Positions 43,632 through 53,110 of a stretch of DNA of 64,000 nt are shown piece after piece. Within the stretch, counting starts at the first letter, position 1. Every line of letters begins with the position of its first letter. The notes under the pieces were generated by a model, which saw only the letters and a list, made by a program, of their open reading frames with translations, was not told where the DNA came from and made no database searches. The stretch comes from Maribellus comscasis. Lineage in GTDB: Bacteria; Bacteroidota; Bacteroidia; Bacteroidales; Prolixibacteraceae. Location: contig NZ_CP046401.1 of assembly GCF_009762775.1 (NCBI RefSeq), positions 992,001 through 1,056,000 on the forward strand, written 5' to 3'. The translations under genes were made by a program, and so were the position numbers.

Positions 43632-46016
43632 TTATTCTATTGATTTTCTCTCATTAACCACAAAAAACCGGCGGCTCAAACTATTTCCCAATTGGTCAGT
43701 AACATTTAAAATATGCCAGCCACTTTCCGGACGTACAGCAAACTGGTGAATACCAGATGTCGTTCCTAAAAATTTTTCATCTAATTGCCAGAAAACTTTA
43801 GCATTTCGCTGCCGGTGTACCAACTCAAAAATCAACTGTCCGGGTGTTCCATCCAAATCGGTAGGAATAAACAAATTATTCCACTCGCGCGGATATACAA
43901 ATTCCATATTTTCAATCCCATCCTCGCAGCCCGGTTTTGAAGGCGGCAAAGTTGCATACATGGGGTTTCGGGGCTTGTAATAATATTCCATTGCCGGCGG
44001 CAACACAAACCAATTTTTATGCTGCATTTTCGAAACCGGATAACAATTGGCATTTACACGCTGGGTCCCGTTTTCATTTAAATGAATTCTTTGATGCCAC
44101 GGGCAAACTTCCACTTTCAATCCTTTGGGGAGCCAGACTGTTTTTGTTGAATCGCAATTCTCACCTGGACGATAACCACTTTCAGCACAAATTTCAACCT
44201 GCTCCATTTCATCCACCGGCATTTGAAACCAGCCGGACCGAGGTAGCAAATCAAACACATCAAACATCAACGGAGCGGCAGCAGTAACTCCGGTTAATCC
44301 GGGGCGACCTTCGCCATCCGCATTTCCTGCCCAAACGGCCACGACATAATCACGTGTCATTCCAACCGCCCAGGCATCGCGAAAACCAAAACTGGTTCCG
44401 GTTTTCCATGCGATATTTCGCGCCGAAGCAAATTCCTGCCAACCTGCCTCCGAATCGGGTCGTTTTACATTTAACAGCGCTTGTAATGACAGGAAAACAG
44501 AAGCCGCCCGAATTTCAGGTTGCACTGCTTCTTCATTTTCTATTGAGATATCATCTTTTCTCCATTTTAAATCAGAAAAAGGATGAGCAACATAAAAGCC
44601 GTCATTTTCATCGTAATTTTTCAAGATTGAAACCATCGATGTGTACATTCCCGATAAATTCCACAACGAAACTTCTGCCCCACCCAAAATCAGCGAAAGT
44701 CCGTAATAATCCGGAGGGTGAACAAGTGTTCTCATTCCTGCTTCTTTCAAAAAAGAATAAAATGGAGGAACTCCGTAATCCTGCAACATTCTCACTGCGG
44801 GAATATTTAACGAGCGAGCCAGCGCTTCGGCTGCCGGAACTGCACCATTAAACTGCTGATCAAAATTCATTGGTGTAAAACCGCCAAACCGGGTTGGAAT
44901 ATCCGGAATCAACATTTGTGGTGTTAATAAACCTTCGTCTAACATTTTACTGTAAAGAAACGGTTTCAAAATACTTCCTGTACTTCGCGGCGCCTGAATA
45001 ACATCAACACTATTTCCGTGCTCTGTCTCTTTTCCATCAAAATAATTTCCAACATAAGCTTTTACTTCTTTTGTGGAAATCTTGGTAACGAGGACCGCAA
45101 TATTATAAATGTGATTCGCTGCCAACGTTTTCCGATGTCGTGCAACCAATGAATTAACCCTTTCCTGTAAGTTTCCATCAATGGTTGACCGAATCCGCTG
45201 CCCATTTTCTTCCAACGCCGCTTTTTCCACTAAATGATAAGCTTTCATCGGAAGGGAATGTACTTTTTCCGGAATTGATTCGGCTACAGAAAGCTGATAA
45301 GTTAAAGAATCAATTTCATCTGAATTTAATAATTTTTCCAGAAGTCGGTCGCGTTTTTGTTTAAGCCGTTCATCGAGCCGCCCCGGATAAATCAAAGATG
45401 GAGCATTGGGCAAAACCGCCAAAGTTGCCGATTCTGCCCACGATAATTCAGAAACAGGTCGCGCGAAATAGCGCCAGGCAGCAGCATCAAGTCCAACAAC
45501 ATTTCCTCCAAACGGAGCGTGAGATGCATACAAATTTAGAATTTCCTTTTTTGAAAAACGCAGTTCGAGGTTCAGAGCCCAAATCATTTCAATGATTTTG
45601 TTTTTAACGGAACGCGGCTTCTCTCCTCTTGCCATCCGACAAACCTGCATGGTAATTGTACTTCCACCGCTGACGATCTTTCCCGACTTAATATTTTGAA
45701 AAAGCGCCCGAGCTAATGCAATTGGATTAATACCAGGATGCGCATAAAAATATTGATCCTCGAATTGAAGCAGACATTTTTCATATTTTTCAGGTACAGC
45801 ATCCAAAGCAGGGAAGCGCCACTGTTCATCGGCCGCTATTCTCGCTCCAAGCAAACTTCCGTCGCTGGCTTCAACAACAGTAGAAAACGGCTGGTTAAAA
45901 AGAGGGTGTGGAACAACAAAAAAGACAGCGATGAAAAGGGCAATCGTAATTAGAAAAAGAAGAAACAACTTCTTCTTTCGCGTCCACAATTTGTATTTTT
46001 TATAGTCAGTTTTCAA
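43632..46016 (-). CDS. pbpC: Penicillin-binding protein 1C (peptidoglycan glycosyltransferase/transpeptidase-like)
   Basis: 794 residues: an N-terminal membrane helix (about 14-32), the GT51 glycosyltransferase (about 50-225; EDQYFYAHPGINPIALARA, GGSTITMQVCRM), a transpeptidase domain with active Ser in RSTGSILKPF near 345, and a BiPBP_C domain at the C-terminus. PbpC is normally paired with the alpha-2-macroglobulin YfhM; here they are in the same order and strand but separated by a transposase and repeats (46017-46832). Confidence 0.96.
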   Translation of the reverse strand: MKTDYKKYKLWTRKKKLFLLFLITIALFIAVFFVVPHPLFNQPFSTVVEASDGSLLGARIAADEQWRFPALDAVPEKYEKCLLQFEDQYFYAHPGINPIALARALFQNIKSGKIVSGGSTITMQVCRMARGEKPRSVKNKIIEMIWALNLELRFSKKEILNLYASHAPFGGNVVGLDAAAWRYFARPVSELSWAESATLAVLPNAPSLIYPGRLDERLKQKRDRLLEKLLNSDEIDSLTYQLSVAESIPEKVHSLPMKAYHLVEKAALEENGQRIRSTIDGNLQERVNSLVARHRKTLAANHIYNIAVLVTKISTKEVKAYVGNYFDGKETEHGNSVDVIQAPRSTGSILKPFLYSKMLDEGLLTPQMLIPDIPTRFGGFTPMNFDQQFNGAVPAAEALARSLNIPAVRMLQDYGVPPFYSFLKEAGMRTLVHPPDYYGLSLILGGAEVSLWNLSGMYTSMVSILKNYDENDGFYVAHPFSDLKWRKDDISIENEEAVQPEIRAASVFLSLQALLNVKRPDSEAGWQEFASARNIAWKTGTSFGFRDAWAVGMTRDYVVAVWAGNADGEGRPGLTGVTAAAPLMFDVFDLLPRSGWFQMPVDEMEQVEICAESGYRPGENCDSTKTVWLPKGLKVEVCPWHQRIHLNENGTQRVNANCYPVSKMQHKNWFVLPPAMEYYYKPRNPMYATLPPSKPGCEDGIENMEFVYPREWNNLFIPTDLDGTPGQLIFELVHRQRNAKVFWQLDEKFLGTTSGIHQFAVRPESGWHILNVTDQLGNSLSRRFFVVNERKSIE

Positions 46017-46029
46017 TTCTTAGCATTTC

Positions 46030-46178
46030 GGACTAAAGTCCAGCGAGCTTTGAACTCCCATTTCCCCAGCTTAAAAGCCAGGGCTAGTTTTCTTAACTTG
46101 CTTTTCTAATTATACTTCAATAACGCCAGCCTTTAGGCTGGTGAGCAACGCACAATCAAACAACCCGGACTTTAGTCC
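46030..46178. repeat. Right palindrome array (three clear elements, one degenerate)
   Basis: GGACT-AA-AGTCC at 46030-46041, a degenerate CCAGCTTAAAAGCCAGG near 46065-46083, AATAACG followed by CCAGCC-TTTA-GGCTGG at 46126-46141, and GGACT-TT-AGTCC at 46167-46178. The GC-arm elements resemble REP sequences. The third is the inverted counterpart of the GTTATT-tailed repeats on the other side. Confidence 0.8.
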
Positions 46179-46188
46179 CTATTTAATT

Positions 46189-46626
46189 TCACTTATCAAC
46201 AATTCGTTCAAATCCATACTTTTCAAGAAATTCATTAACTTCTTCATCCCATGTTTTTCTTTTATGATGTTCTTCCTGATTTTTAATATATTGCTGAATT
46301 TTCTCAACCTGAGATTCTCCAACAGAAACCGCAAAATATTCATCAGCCCATTCGAATTTACCCTGAACCATTTTGTTCCTGTTAATCCAAAATGAAGATT
46401 CTCCTTTTATCAGTTGTAACACTTTAGCTATCGATTGCTCTGCACTTAAAGAAATCAGGCAATGAACATGATCTGTGTACCCATTAATTTCTTTTATGAA
46501 AATGTTTTTTGTCTTAGCATTTTCTGTAATATGCTGAAATGCCTCGTTGCGTATTGCATCTGTAAGAAACGGAACTTTCCTTTTTGTTCCCCACACTGCG
46601 TGTATCCAGATTCTGACGTATGACAT
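46189..46626 (-). CDS. IS200/REP-associated tyrosine (Y1) transposase
   Basis: A 145-residue single-domain HUH transposase of the IS200 TnpA fold. The HUH motif is HVH in YTDHVHCLISL (about residues 53-55) and the catalytic Tyr is probably in KIQQYIKNQEEHHK near the C-terminus. There is no accompanying TnpB. The flanking imperfect palindromes with GTTATT tails suggest a domesticated REP-associated (RAYT-like) protein rather than an intact insertion sequence. It is on the same strand as its neighbours. Confidence 0.88.
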   Translation of the reverse strand: MSYVRIWIHAVWGTKRKVPFLTDAIRNEAFQHITENAKTKNIFIKEINGYTDHVHCLISLSAEQSIAKVLQLIKGESSFWINRNKMVQGKFEWADEYFAVSVGESQVEKIQQYIKNQEEHHKRKTWDEEVNEFLEKYGFERIVDK

Positions 46627-46640
46627 GGTTGTTATTTTTT

Positions 46641-46830
46641 TGGACTAAAGTCCATGTTCTTTTCTATGTTTCAAAGTCTCCGGCTTAAAAGCCGGAGTTA
46701 TTCCAATTGCTAATTACTATCAATCTTTTAATAACGCCAACCTTTAGACTTTAATCCTCAATATTATCTTCAACTTGACTAAAGTCCAAATATATTCGAG
46801 TTCCGAACACACTGGCTTAAAAGCCAGTGT
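46641..46830. repeat. Left palindrome array (three perfect elements, one imperfect, one degenerate)
   Basis: TGGACT-AA-AGTCCA at 46641-46654; CTCCGGCTT-AA-AAGCCGGAG at 46678-46697 followed by TTATT; a decayed AATAACGCCAACCTTTAG unit from 46730; TTGACTAAAGTCCAA at 46775-46789; and the 22-bp ACACTGGCTT-AA-AAGCCAGTGT at 46809-46830 followed by TATT. The last ends 2 bases from the stop codon of the alpha-2-macroglobulin gene and could help terminate it. Confidence 0.82.
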
Positions 46831-46832
46831 TA

Positions 46833-49800
46833 TTATTTTCCAGCTACAACTTCCACCCAATTTCCACTTTCCTGCGCCCTGATGCTATTATCATACATCG
46901 CTTCACAGTTAACGGGAGGTTGGTAGAAACGCCCTGCGTAGGCAGCATTCAGATAAAACACAAAAGTTTTCTGCTGATTCATTGCTAAATCGAAATAAGT
47001 ATAAACCCGGTCGTCGCGAATATCCTGGTATTCGTAACTTGAGTTTTTATCTTCAGGAACATCATTCAGTCGTTTATTGATAATTTCCCAGCCTGACGGA
47101 AACACAGTGTTCAGTACCATTTCTTCATAATCTCTTTCTTTACCGGGATTTTTCACCGTTACTACCATTTTAAAATCTTCGCCTTGTTTTAATGATTTGG
47201 GATCTACCTCCCGGTTTCCAGAATCAATATATTTTACGTTCAACACTAAGTTATTCGACATGGAAGTTGAATCGACTCCCACCGGAATTCCCCGCGCCAG
47301 AATTCGAACATAATTTGTATTCGCTCCTTTATTGGTAAAATTCACATTCACTTTCCCATCTGATTTTACCTTCACCGGGATTTTCAAAACAGGAATTTCT
47401 GTTCGTAAACTTGATTTTTCGCCATTCACATTCAACTCAAACTGAGTTTCAGAATCACCTTTGTAAAATGCCTTGGCAAAAGTTCCTGCTGAATTCAAGC
47501 ACCAGGCAGCTGTTTGCGTACTTAACCAATCGCGTTTATTTATTTCATCGGAAATATTTTGCAACATTCGGAATGCTTCCTTTTTATCTTTTAGTAAAAC
47601 CAGTGTCTCCAAAATCATTGCTTTATCGCGCAATGCAGAACCAAAAGTTCCTCCCATTTCCTGATAGTCGGAAACCTCCGTAGTTAAACTATTTATCAAC
47701 TCGCGGGCCGCTTCCGGCTGACCCGCCAACACATAAGTAGCTGCTAAACGCCAGGTTACCTCAGCAGTTTTCTCACCTTTTTCGCGCAAGCGGTTCATTG
47801 CTCCCAAATCGGGCGAGCCAGCCAGCGCCAAAGTATATAAACGATACGCCTGAATAAAATCGTAGCCCCGGTAGTAAATTCCATTTTTATAACTGCCGGA
47901 AGAATTCCAGTTTCGCGCAGCCGTACGTTGAAAATTCAGCCATTTATCTTTCAAACCAATGGGCAACGAATATCCTTCACTTTGAGCTTTCAACATAAAA
48001 TGTCCGGCATAATTTGTACCCCACTCATTTACCATCGATGAACCGGGCCAGTATCCAAATCCGCCGTTGTCAATCTGATACGAAGGTAATTTTTGCAACG
48101 CACTGCGAATATGATCTTCTGTGCTTTGTTTCTCATCAACCGAAAGTTTTGTGAGATTGGCCAAAAACAATTGAGGAAAAGCACCGGAAGTTACCTGCTC
48201 AATACAACCATGCGGATACGAAATCAAATACTCCAGGTGTTTGGTCAAATTCAAAGGTGGAAAACCTGAAACTTCAACCCAAGCCTCAGCATCCGCAGGA
48301 ACTCCGGGAACTTTCAACTCCTCCGACCAACTTTTTTGTCCGTCAACCGCGGCCGATTTTTCAACCGTAACAGCTGAGTTTGGATTTCTTATTTCCAGCT
48401 CAACTTCATAAATAGCTCTTTCGCTTCCACTTTTTGCTTCTATTTCAATTTTTGCAACTCCGGTTTTTGATTTCGCTTTCAATTTGAAATAAACCATTTT
48501 TTCACCCGGCGATGCAAATTCTACGCTTTTTTGTTCTTCTCCCAAAACTCCTACAAAATCATTTGTTTTTACTGAAATAGTTGCATTTTTCACATTCTCT
48601 TTCATTGCAAAAACATCAACCGGAAGACTCACTTCCTCATCGGGAGCCAGCACACGCGGAAGTGTTGCCAGCAACATCAAACCTTTTCGCACCAGAACTT
48701 CCTTTTCGTTGTTTCCATAAGCGCCATCTTTTCCGGCAACCACCATCACACGAACTGAACCCACATAATTTGGCATTGTAAATTCATGCTTGTTCGTTTG
48801 TCCTTTTTTTAGCGTGAACGGCCCGGCAAACTGCACCACCGGTTTAAAACGATTGACTTCCTTTTTCCCTTTATTCGCCATATCGGCATCACCACCCACG
48901 GCAAATGCTTTTTCCAGCCGCGCACCGTAAGCACCTGCAACCAAATCATATAAATCCCAGGTTTTCACACCCAATGCTTCGCGGGCATAAAAAGCGGCAT
49001 GAGGATCAGGTGTCCTGAAGTTGGTCAAGCCCAGCAAACCTTCATCCACAACAGCGAGTGTGTAAGTCATTTCCTTTTGATTTGCTTCGGAAACTGTTAT
49101 AGTATATTTCTTTTCCGGTTCAATTTCAGCAGGAGCTTCAATTACTGGTTTTAAAATCGTTTCCGGATTTTCAACCGAAACAGGAATCACCCCGTAAAGT
49201 CGCAAGGGAGCATCATTTTCTGTTTGTCCGTAAGATTGAATCAAGCTCACATGAATATAAAAGTTAGGTGCCATTTCCGGCTTTGTTTCAATCATAAATT
49301 TTGTTTGTTTATCCTGAGTTTCCACCCAAAACCAATCCATAACTTCCGTGCCGTTTTCGAGGCTTACCAACGCTTTTCCCGTTTTCGACGAAGGTATGGA
49401 GACTTCAATCTTTTCGCCAACTTTATATTTCTCTTTATCTGTTTTAAGCGTTAACAAAGTTGCGCCATCTGCCATTCCTTCAGAACGCCAGCTTCCCCAT
49501 TTCGACATATAAAAAGTAACACCGGAAGCATGCCCACTGGTTTCATCTTTCACCCACAAAAGGTAACGGCCATTGTCTTCCCAGCTTTTATATTTTACAT
49601 TCAGTTTTATTCTATTTTTTTGCTGTGCTTTTTCAATATTCCACCGGCTCACCGGCTTGTAATAATTTCCTGAAACGTAATGCGCCAGGTTTTCCGAACC
49701 AGATTCCCACCACCAACGCCAGTCAATTTTATACAAACGCACCTGCAATTTATCTCCCGAAACTGGTTTCCCATTGGCATCCACCAATACAATTTCCGGC

Positions 49801-52373
49801 GAATAATCGGTATCAGTTGTAAACCAGTCATCTTCCGAATCAGGCATTTTTACTCCCACAAAAGTTTCAAAGGGCGCCAGGCGAGCTTGTTTCACATTAA
49901 TACTAAAATCGCCACCTTCTTCAAAAACGCGTGAAGTAAACCAGGCCTTTAACATTCCCGGAGCGTTTTCAAGCGAAGAAAAATCAACAGGAATTGTCGC
50001 TTTTCCATTTTCATCCAAACGACCTTCAAAAATGGTTTGTTCTTCCGGCGAAAACTGCGAAGCCGGATCAGTGAAAGAATATTTCTCAAATCCTTCGAAT
50101 TCTGTTTTATCTTTTACAAAAAGTACATCAACTTTTGCTTTTAATGACCGAGCAGGTGAACCAAACAGCCACATCGATTCCATCGGAATTGATTCCGTAT
50201 CTAATGTCATTGCCTTTTGCGGAAGTTTCAAATCCACTTTCAAACGATTGGGTTTTACCGTTTCAATTTTTACACGTTTTGAAAACGTCGCATTTCCTAC
50301 TTTTACTTCAGCCCGCCAATTTCCGGTGGGCGCATCGCTTTCTGTTTTTATTTTGAAAGAATAAAATCCGTTTATGTTTTCAGTTTGAACACGTTTTTCA
50401 ACCACTTGTCCGTTGGGATTTACCAATTGAAAAACAACAGGATAATTATCCGGCAATTCTGCATTCTCTTTTTCCACAATAAAATTCAGAAAAAGTGTAT
50501 CGCTCGGTCGCCAAACGCCGCGCTCGCCATAAATAAACCCTTTCAATCCATCGGTAATAACTTCGCCCGAAATATTAAAATTACTTGTAGAAAGCGCGCT
50601 TCCATCATCCAAACGAAGGTACCCGAACTGTTTTCCCTTTTGCGCCACCAGTAAAAACGGCTTTTTCTTCATATCCACTTTAGCAAAACCGCTGTTGCCG
50701 GTTGTCACTGTTTCAATCAGCTGATTCTGGTAATTGAATAATTTGAGCTCAACTCCCGATTCAGGTTCAGTAGAAAGTAAATTGGTGACAGCAAAATCCA
50801 TCACATGATTCCGACCTTCTTTGGCAATAATCCCGAGCTCCGATGCAAAAATATTCCGCGAAACAAAATGCGAATAGTTGTAATAAGAAACATCACACGG
50901 ATTATCCCGCTCGTCCCAATCGTAACCGTCAGGATAATAATAATCGGAGTACCACCCCGGCTGATCCCAAGTCGTTTGATAAGGCTCATCTTCCAAAATC
51001 TCAGTCTGCTCCAAATTTGAATCTTCTTTTTGCTCCTCGCCACAACTGTAAAGCGAAAACTCCTTGTGAAAGCGGAATTGCACATTATAAATAGCGCCGG
51101 GTTCAATGGTTATAAAATCAGCCAGATTTACTTTGTAGGTATTCCATTTCAGCAAATCCTGCGGAGTTTGACCTTTCAACGGGACCTTCCCCGAATAAAC
51201 CAAACGACCAACTTTTTTTAATTCGGAGTCGCCCTCCAACCTGTTTTCCTGAAAAAACTGGAGCACATTATTTTTGAAAATCTGAATCACCCGAATTTCG
51301 ACGGCATTCAAACTCACTGCCTCAAAAGGCATTTCGAGTGTTCCGTTTTGCGGAACAATTACGCCCTTTCCGATTAAACGCACAGCAGGTTTCAAGCTGC
51401 TAAATTGCAACCGAAATGTTTGCGGCGATTTTATTTTTGCATAATTTACATTTTCAATTCCTTCAAAAACAGTTAAATCAATTTCACCGGAAAGCATTTT
51501 TTCCGGCCAGGCTTTTATAATATTTCCTTCAGTAACAAGCCGCAAACTTGTGCCATCCGACAAAGTAACCAAACCCGTTAAATCCTGCGACTTTTGTAAA
51601 GGATCTGAAAAGCGGATTTCTAAATGCTGCTCCGGCTCCTGCAAAACTTTCGCGTCCAAAACATTAAAAACATTTAATGCCGGAACCTTCACTTTTTCCT
51701 GTCCCTTTTTATCTACATTCAGCGGTTTCCCATCCCAAGAAATAATAAGTTCCTGCGTATTTGTTTCGTCGCGTAACAAACTATCGATAGTAAAAAAATG
51801 CTTTCTACGGTCGGTGGCGTGCGTCCAGTTCAAGCTTATTTCTTTTCCCTTATATGAAGCTGCAATCACTTTTTCGGTTTCTACAGGATTGGCAACATCA
51901 GCAGTTAGCAGGTAGCCCGAAAATTTCATTTGTTCAGGAACGTCACTTTCATAGTTTTTAAGTCCTTCAAGCGTAACCGAAAACGATTGTTTAATCGTGG
52001 AAAAACTGAAAGGCATCTTCTCCAATCCTTTTTCCGTCTCAACTATTTTCCCCAAATAAAATTCAGCAGAATATTTAGTTCCTGATTTTAACGGTTCTGA
52101 AGGACGGAATTCAATAATCCGGTTTCCAACTAAAACGGTTTTCCCTTTTATTTCAGGCGAAAACTGAAAAAGTTGCTGTTCTGGATTTACATCAGAAGTA
52201 AACGGTTTTGCCAGATAAACCGAAATTACCGGCTCTGTTGAAATCGTTCCGCTGGTGAATGCCTGCACATATTTTCCAAATGCGGCGTCAGTATCAACTG
52301 TTTTATTATCTGAATTGCAAGCAATTAAAAACAAAAACAGCCAAACCAATAAAGGGGATATATTTTTTTTCAC
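46833..52373 (-). CDS. Alpha-2-macroglobulin family lipoprotein (YfhM/MagD-like)
   Basis: 1846 residues from the GTG at 52373 (signal LLVWLFLFLIAC, lipobox LIAC, Cys about 22). Tandem MG/beta-sandwich domains lead to a bait-like region, then the thioester motif GCIEQ with Cys1390, and a C-terminal alpha-toroid of helical repeats and receptor-like end. It traps attacking proteases covalently in the periplasm, and PbpC repairs the cell wall; the pair is conserved in bacteria. An upstream in-frame TTG at 52409 lies inside a perfect -7 box and cannot be the start. Confidence 0.95.
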   Translation of the reverse strand: MKKNISPLLVWLFLFLIACNSDNKTVDTDAAFGKYVQAFTSGTISTEPVISVYLAKPFTSDVNPEQQLFQFSPEIKGKTVLVGNRIIEFRPSEPLKSGTKYSAEFYLGKIVETEKGLEKMPFSFSTIKQSFSVTLEGLKNYESDVPEQMKFSGYLLTADVANPVETEKVIAASYKGKEISLNWTHATDRRKHFFTIDSLLRDETNTQELIISWDGKPLNVDKKGQEKVKVPALNVFNVLDAKVLQEPEQHLEIRFSDPLQKSQDLTGLVTLSDGTSLRLVTEGNIIKAWPEKMLSGEIDLTVFEGIENVNYAKIKSPQTFRLQFSSLKPAVRLIGKGVIVPQNGTLEMPFEAVSLNAVEIRVIQIFKNNVLQFFQENRLEGDSELKKVGRLVYSGKVPLKGQTPQDLLKWNTYKVNLADFITIEPGAIYNVQFRFHKEFSLYSCGEEQKEDSNLEQTEILEDEPYQTTWDQPGWYSDYYYPDGYDWDERDNPCDVSYYNYSHFVSRNIFASELGIIAKEGRNHVMDFAVTNLLSTEPESGVELKLFNYQNQLIETVTTGNSGFAKVDMKKKPFLLVAQKGKQFGYLRLDDGSALSTSNFNISGEVITDGLKGFIYGERGVWRPSDTLFLNFIVEKENAELPDNYPVVFQLVNPNGQVVEKRVQTENINGFYSFKIKTESDAPTGNWRAEVKVGNATFSKRVKIETVKPNRLKVDLKLPQKAMTLDTESIPMESMWLFGSPARSLKAKVDVLFVKDKTEFEGFEKYSFTDPASQFSPEEQTIFEGRLDENGKATIPVDFSSLENAPGMLKAWFTSRVFEEGGDFSINVKQARLAPFETFVGVKMPDSEDDWFTTDTDYSPEIVLVDANGKPVSGDKLQVRLYKIDWRWWWESGSENLAHYVSGNYYKPVSRWNIEKAQQKNRIKLNVKYKSWEDNGRYLLWVKDETSGHASGVTFYMSKWGSWRSEGMADGATLLTLKTDKEKYKVGEKIEVSIPSSKTGKALVSLENGTEVMDWFWVETQDKQTKFMIETKPEMAPNFYIHVSLIQSYGQTENDAPLRLYGVIPVSVENPETILKPVIEAPAEIEPEKKYTITVSEANQKEMTYTLAVVDEGLLGLTNFRTPDPHAAFYAREALGVKTWDLYDLVAGAYGARLEKAFAVGGDADMANKGKKEVNRFKPVVQFAGPFTLKKGQTNKHEFTMPNYVGSVRVMVVAGKDGAYGNNEKEVLVRKGLMLLATLPRVLAPDEEVSLPVDVFAMKENVKNATISVKTNDFVGVLGEEQKSVEFASPGEKMVYFKLKAKSKTGVAKIEIEAKSGSERAIYEVELEIRNPNSAVTVEKSAAVDGQKSWSEELKVPGVPADAEAWVEVSGFPPLNLTKHLEYLISYPHGCIEQVTSGAFPQLFLANLTKLSVDEKQSTEDHIRSALQKLPSYQIDNGGFGYWPGSSMVNEWGTNYAGHFMLKAQSEGYSLPIGLKDKWLNFQRTAARNWNSSGSYKNGIYYRGYDFIQAYRLYTLALAGSPDLGAMNRLREKGEKTAEVTWRLAATYVLAGQPEAARELINSLTTEVSDYQEMGGTFGSALRDKAMILETLVLLKDKKEAFRMLQNISDEINKRDWLSTQTAAWCLNSAGTFAKAFYKGDSETQFELNVNGEKSSLRTEIPVLKIPVKVKSDGKVNVNFTNKGANTNYVRILARGIPVGVDSTSMSNNLVLNVKYIDSGNREVDPKSLKQGEDFKMVVTVKNPGKERDYEEMVLNTVFPSGWEIINKRLNDVPEDKNSSYEYQDIRDDRVYTYFDLAMNQQKTFVFYLNAAYAGRFYQPPVNCEAMYDNSIRAQESGNWVEVVAGK

Positions 52374-52406
52374 GACGTTGATTTTTTGAGATGTATTATT
52401 GAGAAT

Positions 52407-52414
52407 CAAATGTA
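52407..52414 (-). promoter_or_regulatory. Candidate -7 box for the alpha-2-macroglobulin gene
   Basis: The minus strand reads TACATTTG, a perfect TAnnTTTG, 33 bases upstream of the GTG start. It overlaps the alternative TTG start and so decides the start choice. Confidence 0.5.
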
Positions 52415-52513
52415 CAAAATATAAAGAGGGATCTCACGGAACATTTATCATCAAATTCTAAACGAAAAAAACTATTTTTATGAAACAAAAAACCCGTTTA
52501 CCCAAAATTAAAA

Positions 52514-53110
52514 ATGAAGAGAATACTCGTAATATTTGCCCATCCTGCCATTCAAAAATCACGAATCAATCAACAGATGATTCGGGCCTTGCGCGGTTTA
52601 GAATGGGTTACTGTAAATGACTTGTATGATAATTACCCTGATTTCTATATCGACGTTATAAAGGAACAACAGCTTTTAATGCTTCATGATACAATAGTGT
52701 GGCATCATCCGTTTTACTGGTACAGTTGCCCTTCTTTATTAAAAGAGTGGTTTGATTTGGTTTTAGAGCATGACTTTGCTTACGGAAAAAAGGGAACCTC
52801 GCTGGAAGGAAAAGATGCTATTTCTGTTTTGACAACCGGTGCACGCAAAGAAGTTTATTCGGAAAAAGGCCGGAATCGTTATACCATCAATCAGTTTTTA
52901 ATTCCTTTTCAGCAATCGGCTGCTTTATGCAGAATGAATTATCTTCCACCATTTGTTGTACATGGATCCTATACAATCCCTTCGGAGGAAATAAACAATT
53001 ATGCTGAGCAATATAAAAAACTGATTTTGAGTCTTAGAGACGAAAAGCTCGATAAAAAAAAGATGAATTCTGTTGAATATCTAAATGAATTAATAGAAAA
53101 CAATGCATAA
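52514..53110 (+). CDS. kefG: KefG-like NAD(P)H quinone oxidoreductase, ancillary subunit of K+ efflux
   Basis: A 198-residue flavodoxin-like FMN protein of the KefF/KefG/MdaB family. Seen motifs are ILVIFAHPAIQKSRIN at the start, WHHPFYWYSCPSLLKEWFD and LTTGARKEVY. In E. coli KefF/KefG bind and activate the KefC/KefB antiporter and reduce toxic electrophiles. Its stop overlaps the next gene by 8 bases, confirming the pairing. Confidence 0.88.
   Translation: MKRILVIFAHPAIQKSRINQQMIRALRGLEWVTVNDLYDNYPDFYIDVIKEQQLLMLHDTIVWHHPFYWYSCPSLLKEWFDLVLEHDFAYGKKGTSLEGKDAISVLTTGARKEVYSEKGRNRYTINQFLIPFQQSAALCRMNYLPPFVVHGSYTIPSEEINNYAEQYKKLILSLRDEKLDKKKMNSVEYLNELIENNA

Larger units (their letters stand above)
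46030..46830. mobile_element. REP/IS200-like element between pbpC and the alpha-2-macroglobulin gene
   Basis: The stretch between the two envelope genes holds a single Y1 transposase gene flanked on both sides by palindromes. A composite of about 112 bp is present twice as direct repeats, at 46030-46141 and 46641-46752, offset by 611 bp with identical internal spacing (GGACT to AATAAC is 89 bases in both). No target duplication ends can be defined, as expected for IS200/IS605-type elements. Confidence 0.7.

Noticed and set aside
44354..44851. 165-codon plus-strand ORF inside pbpC
   Set aside because: Antisense shadow of the transpeptidase domain with no family resemblance.
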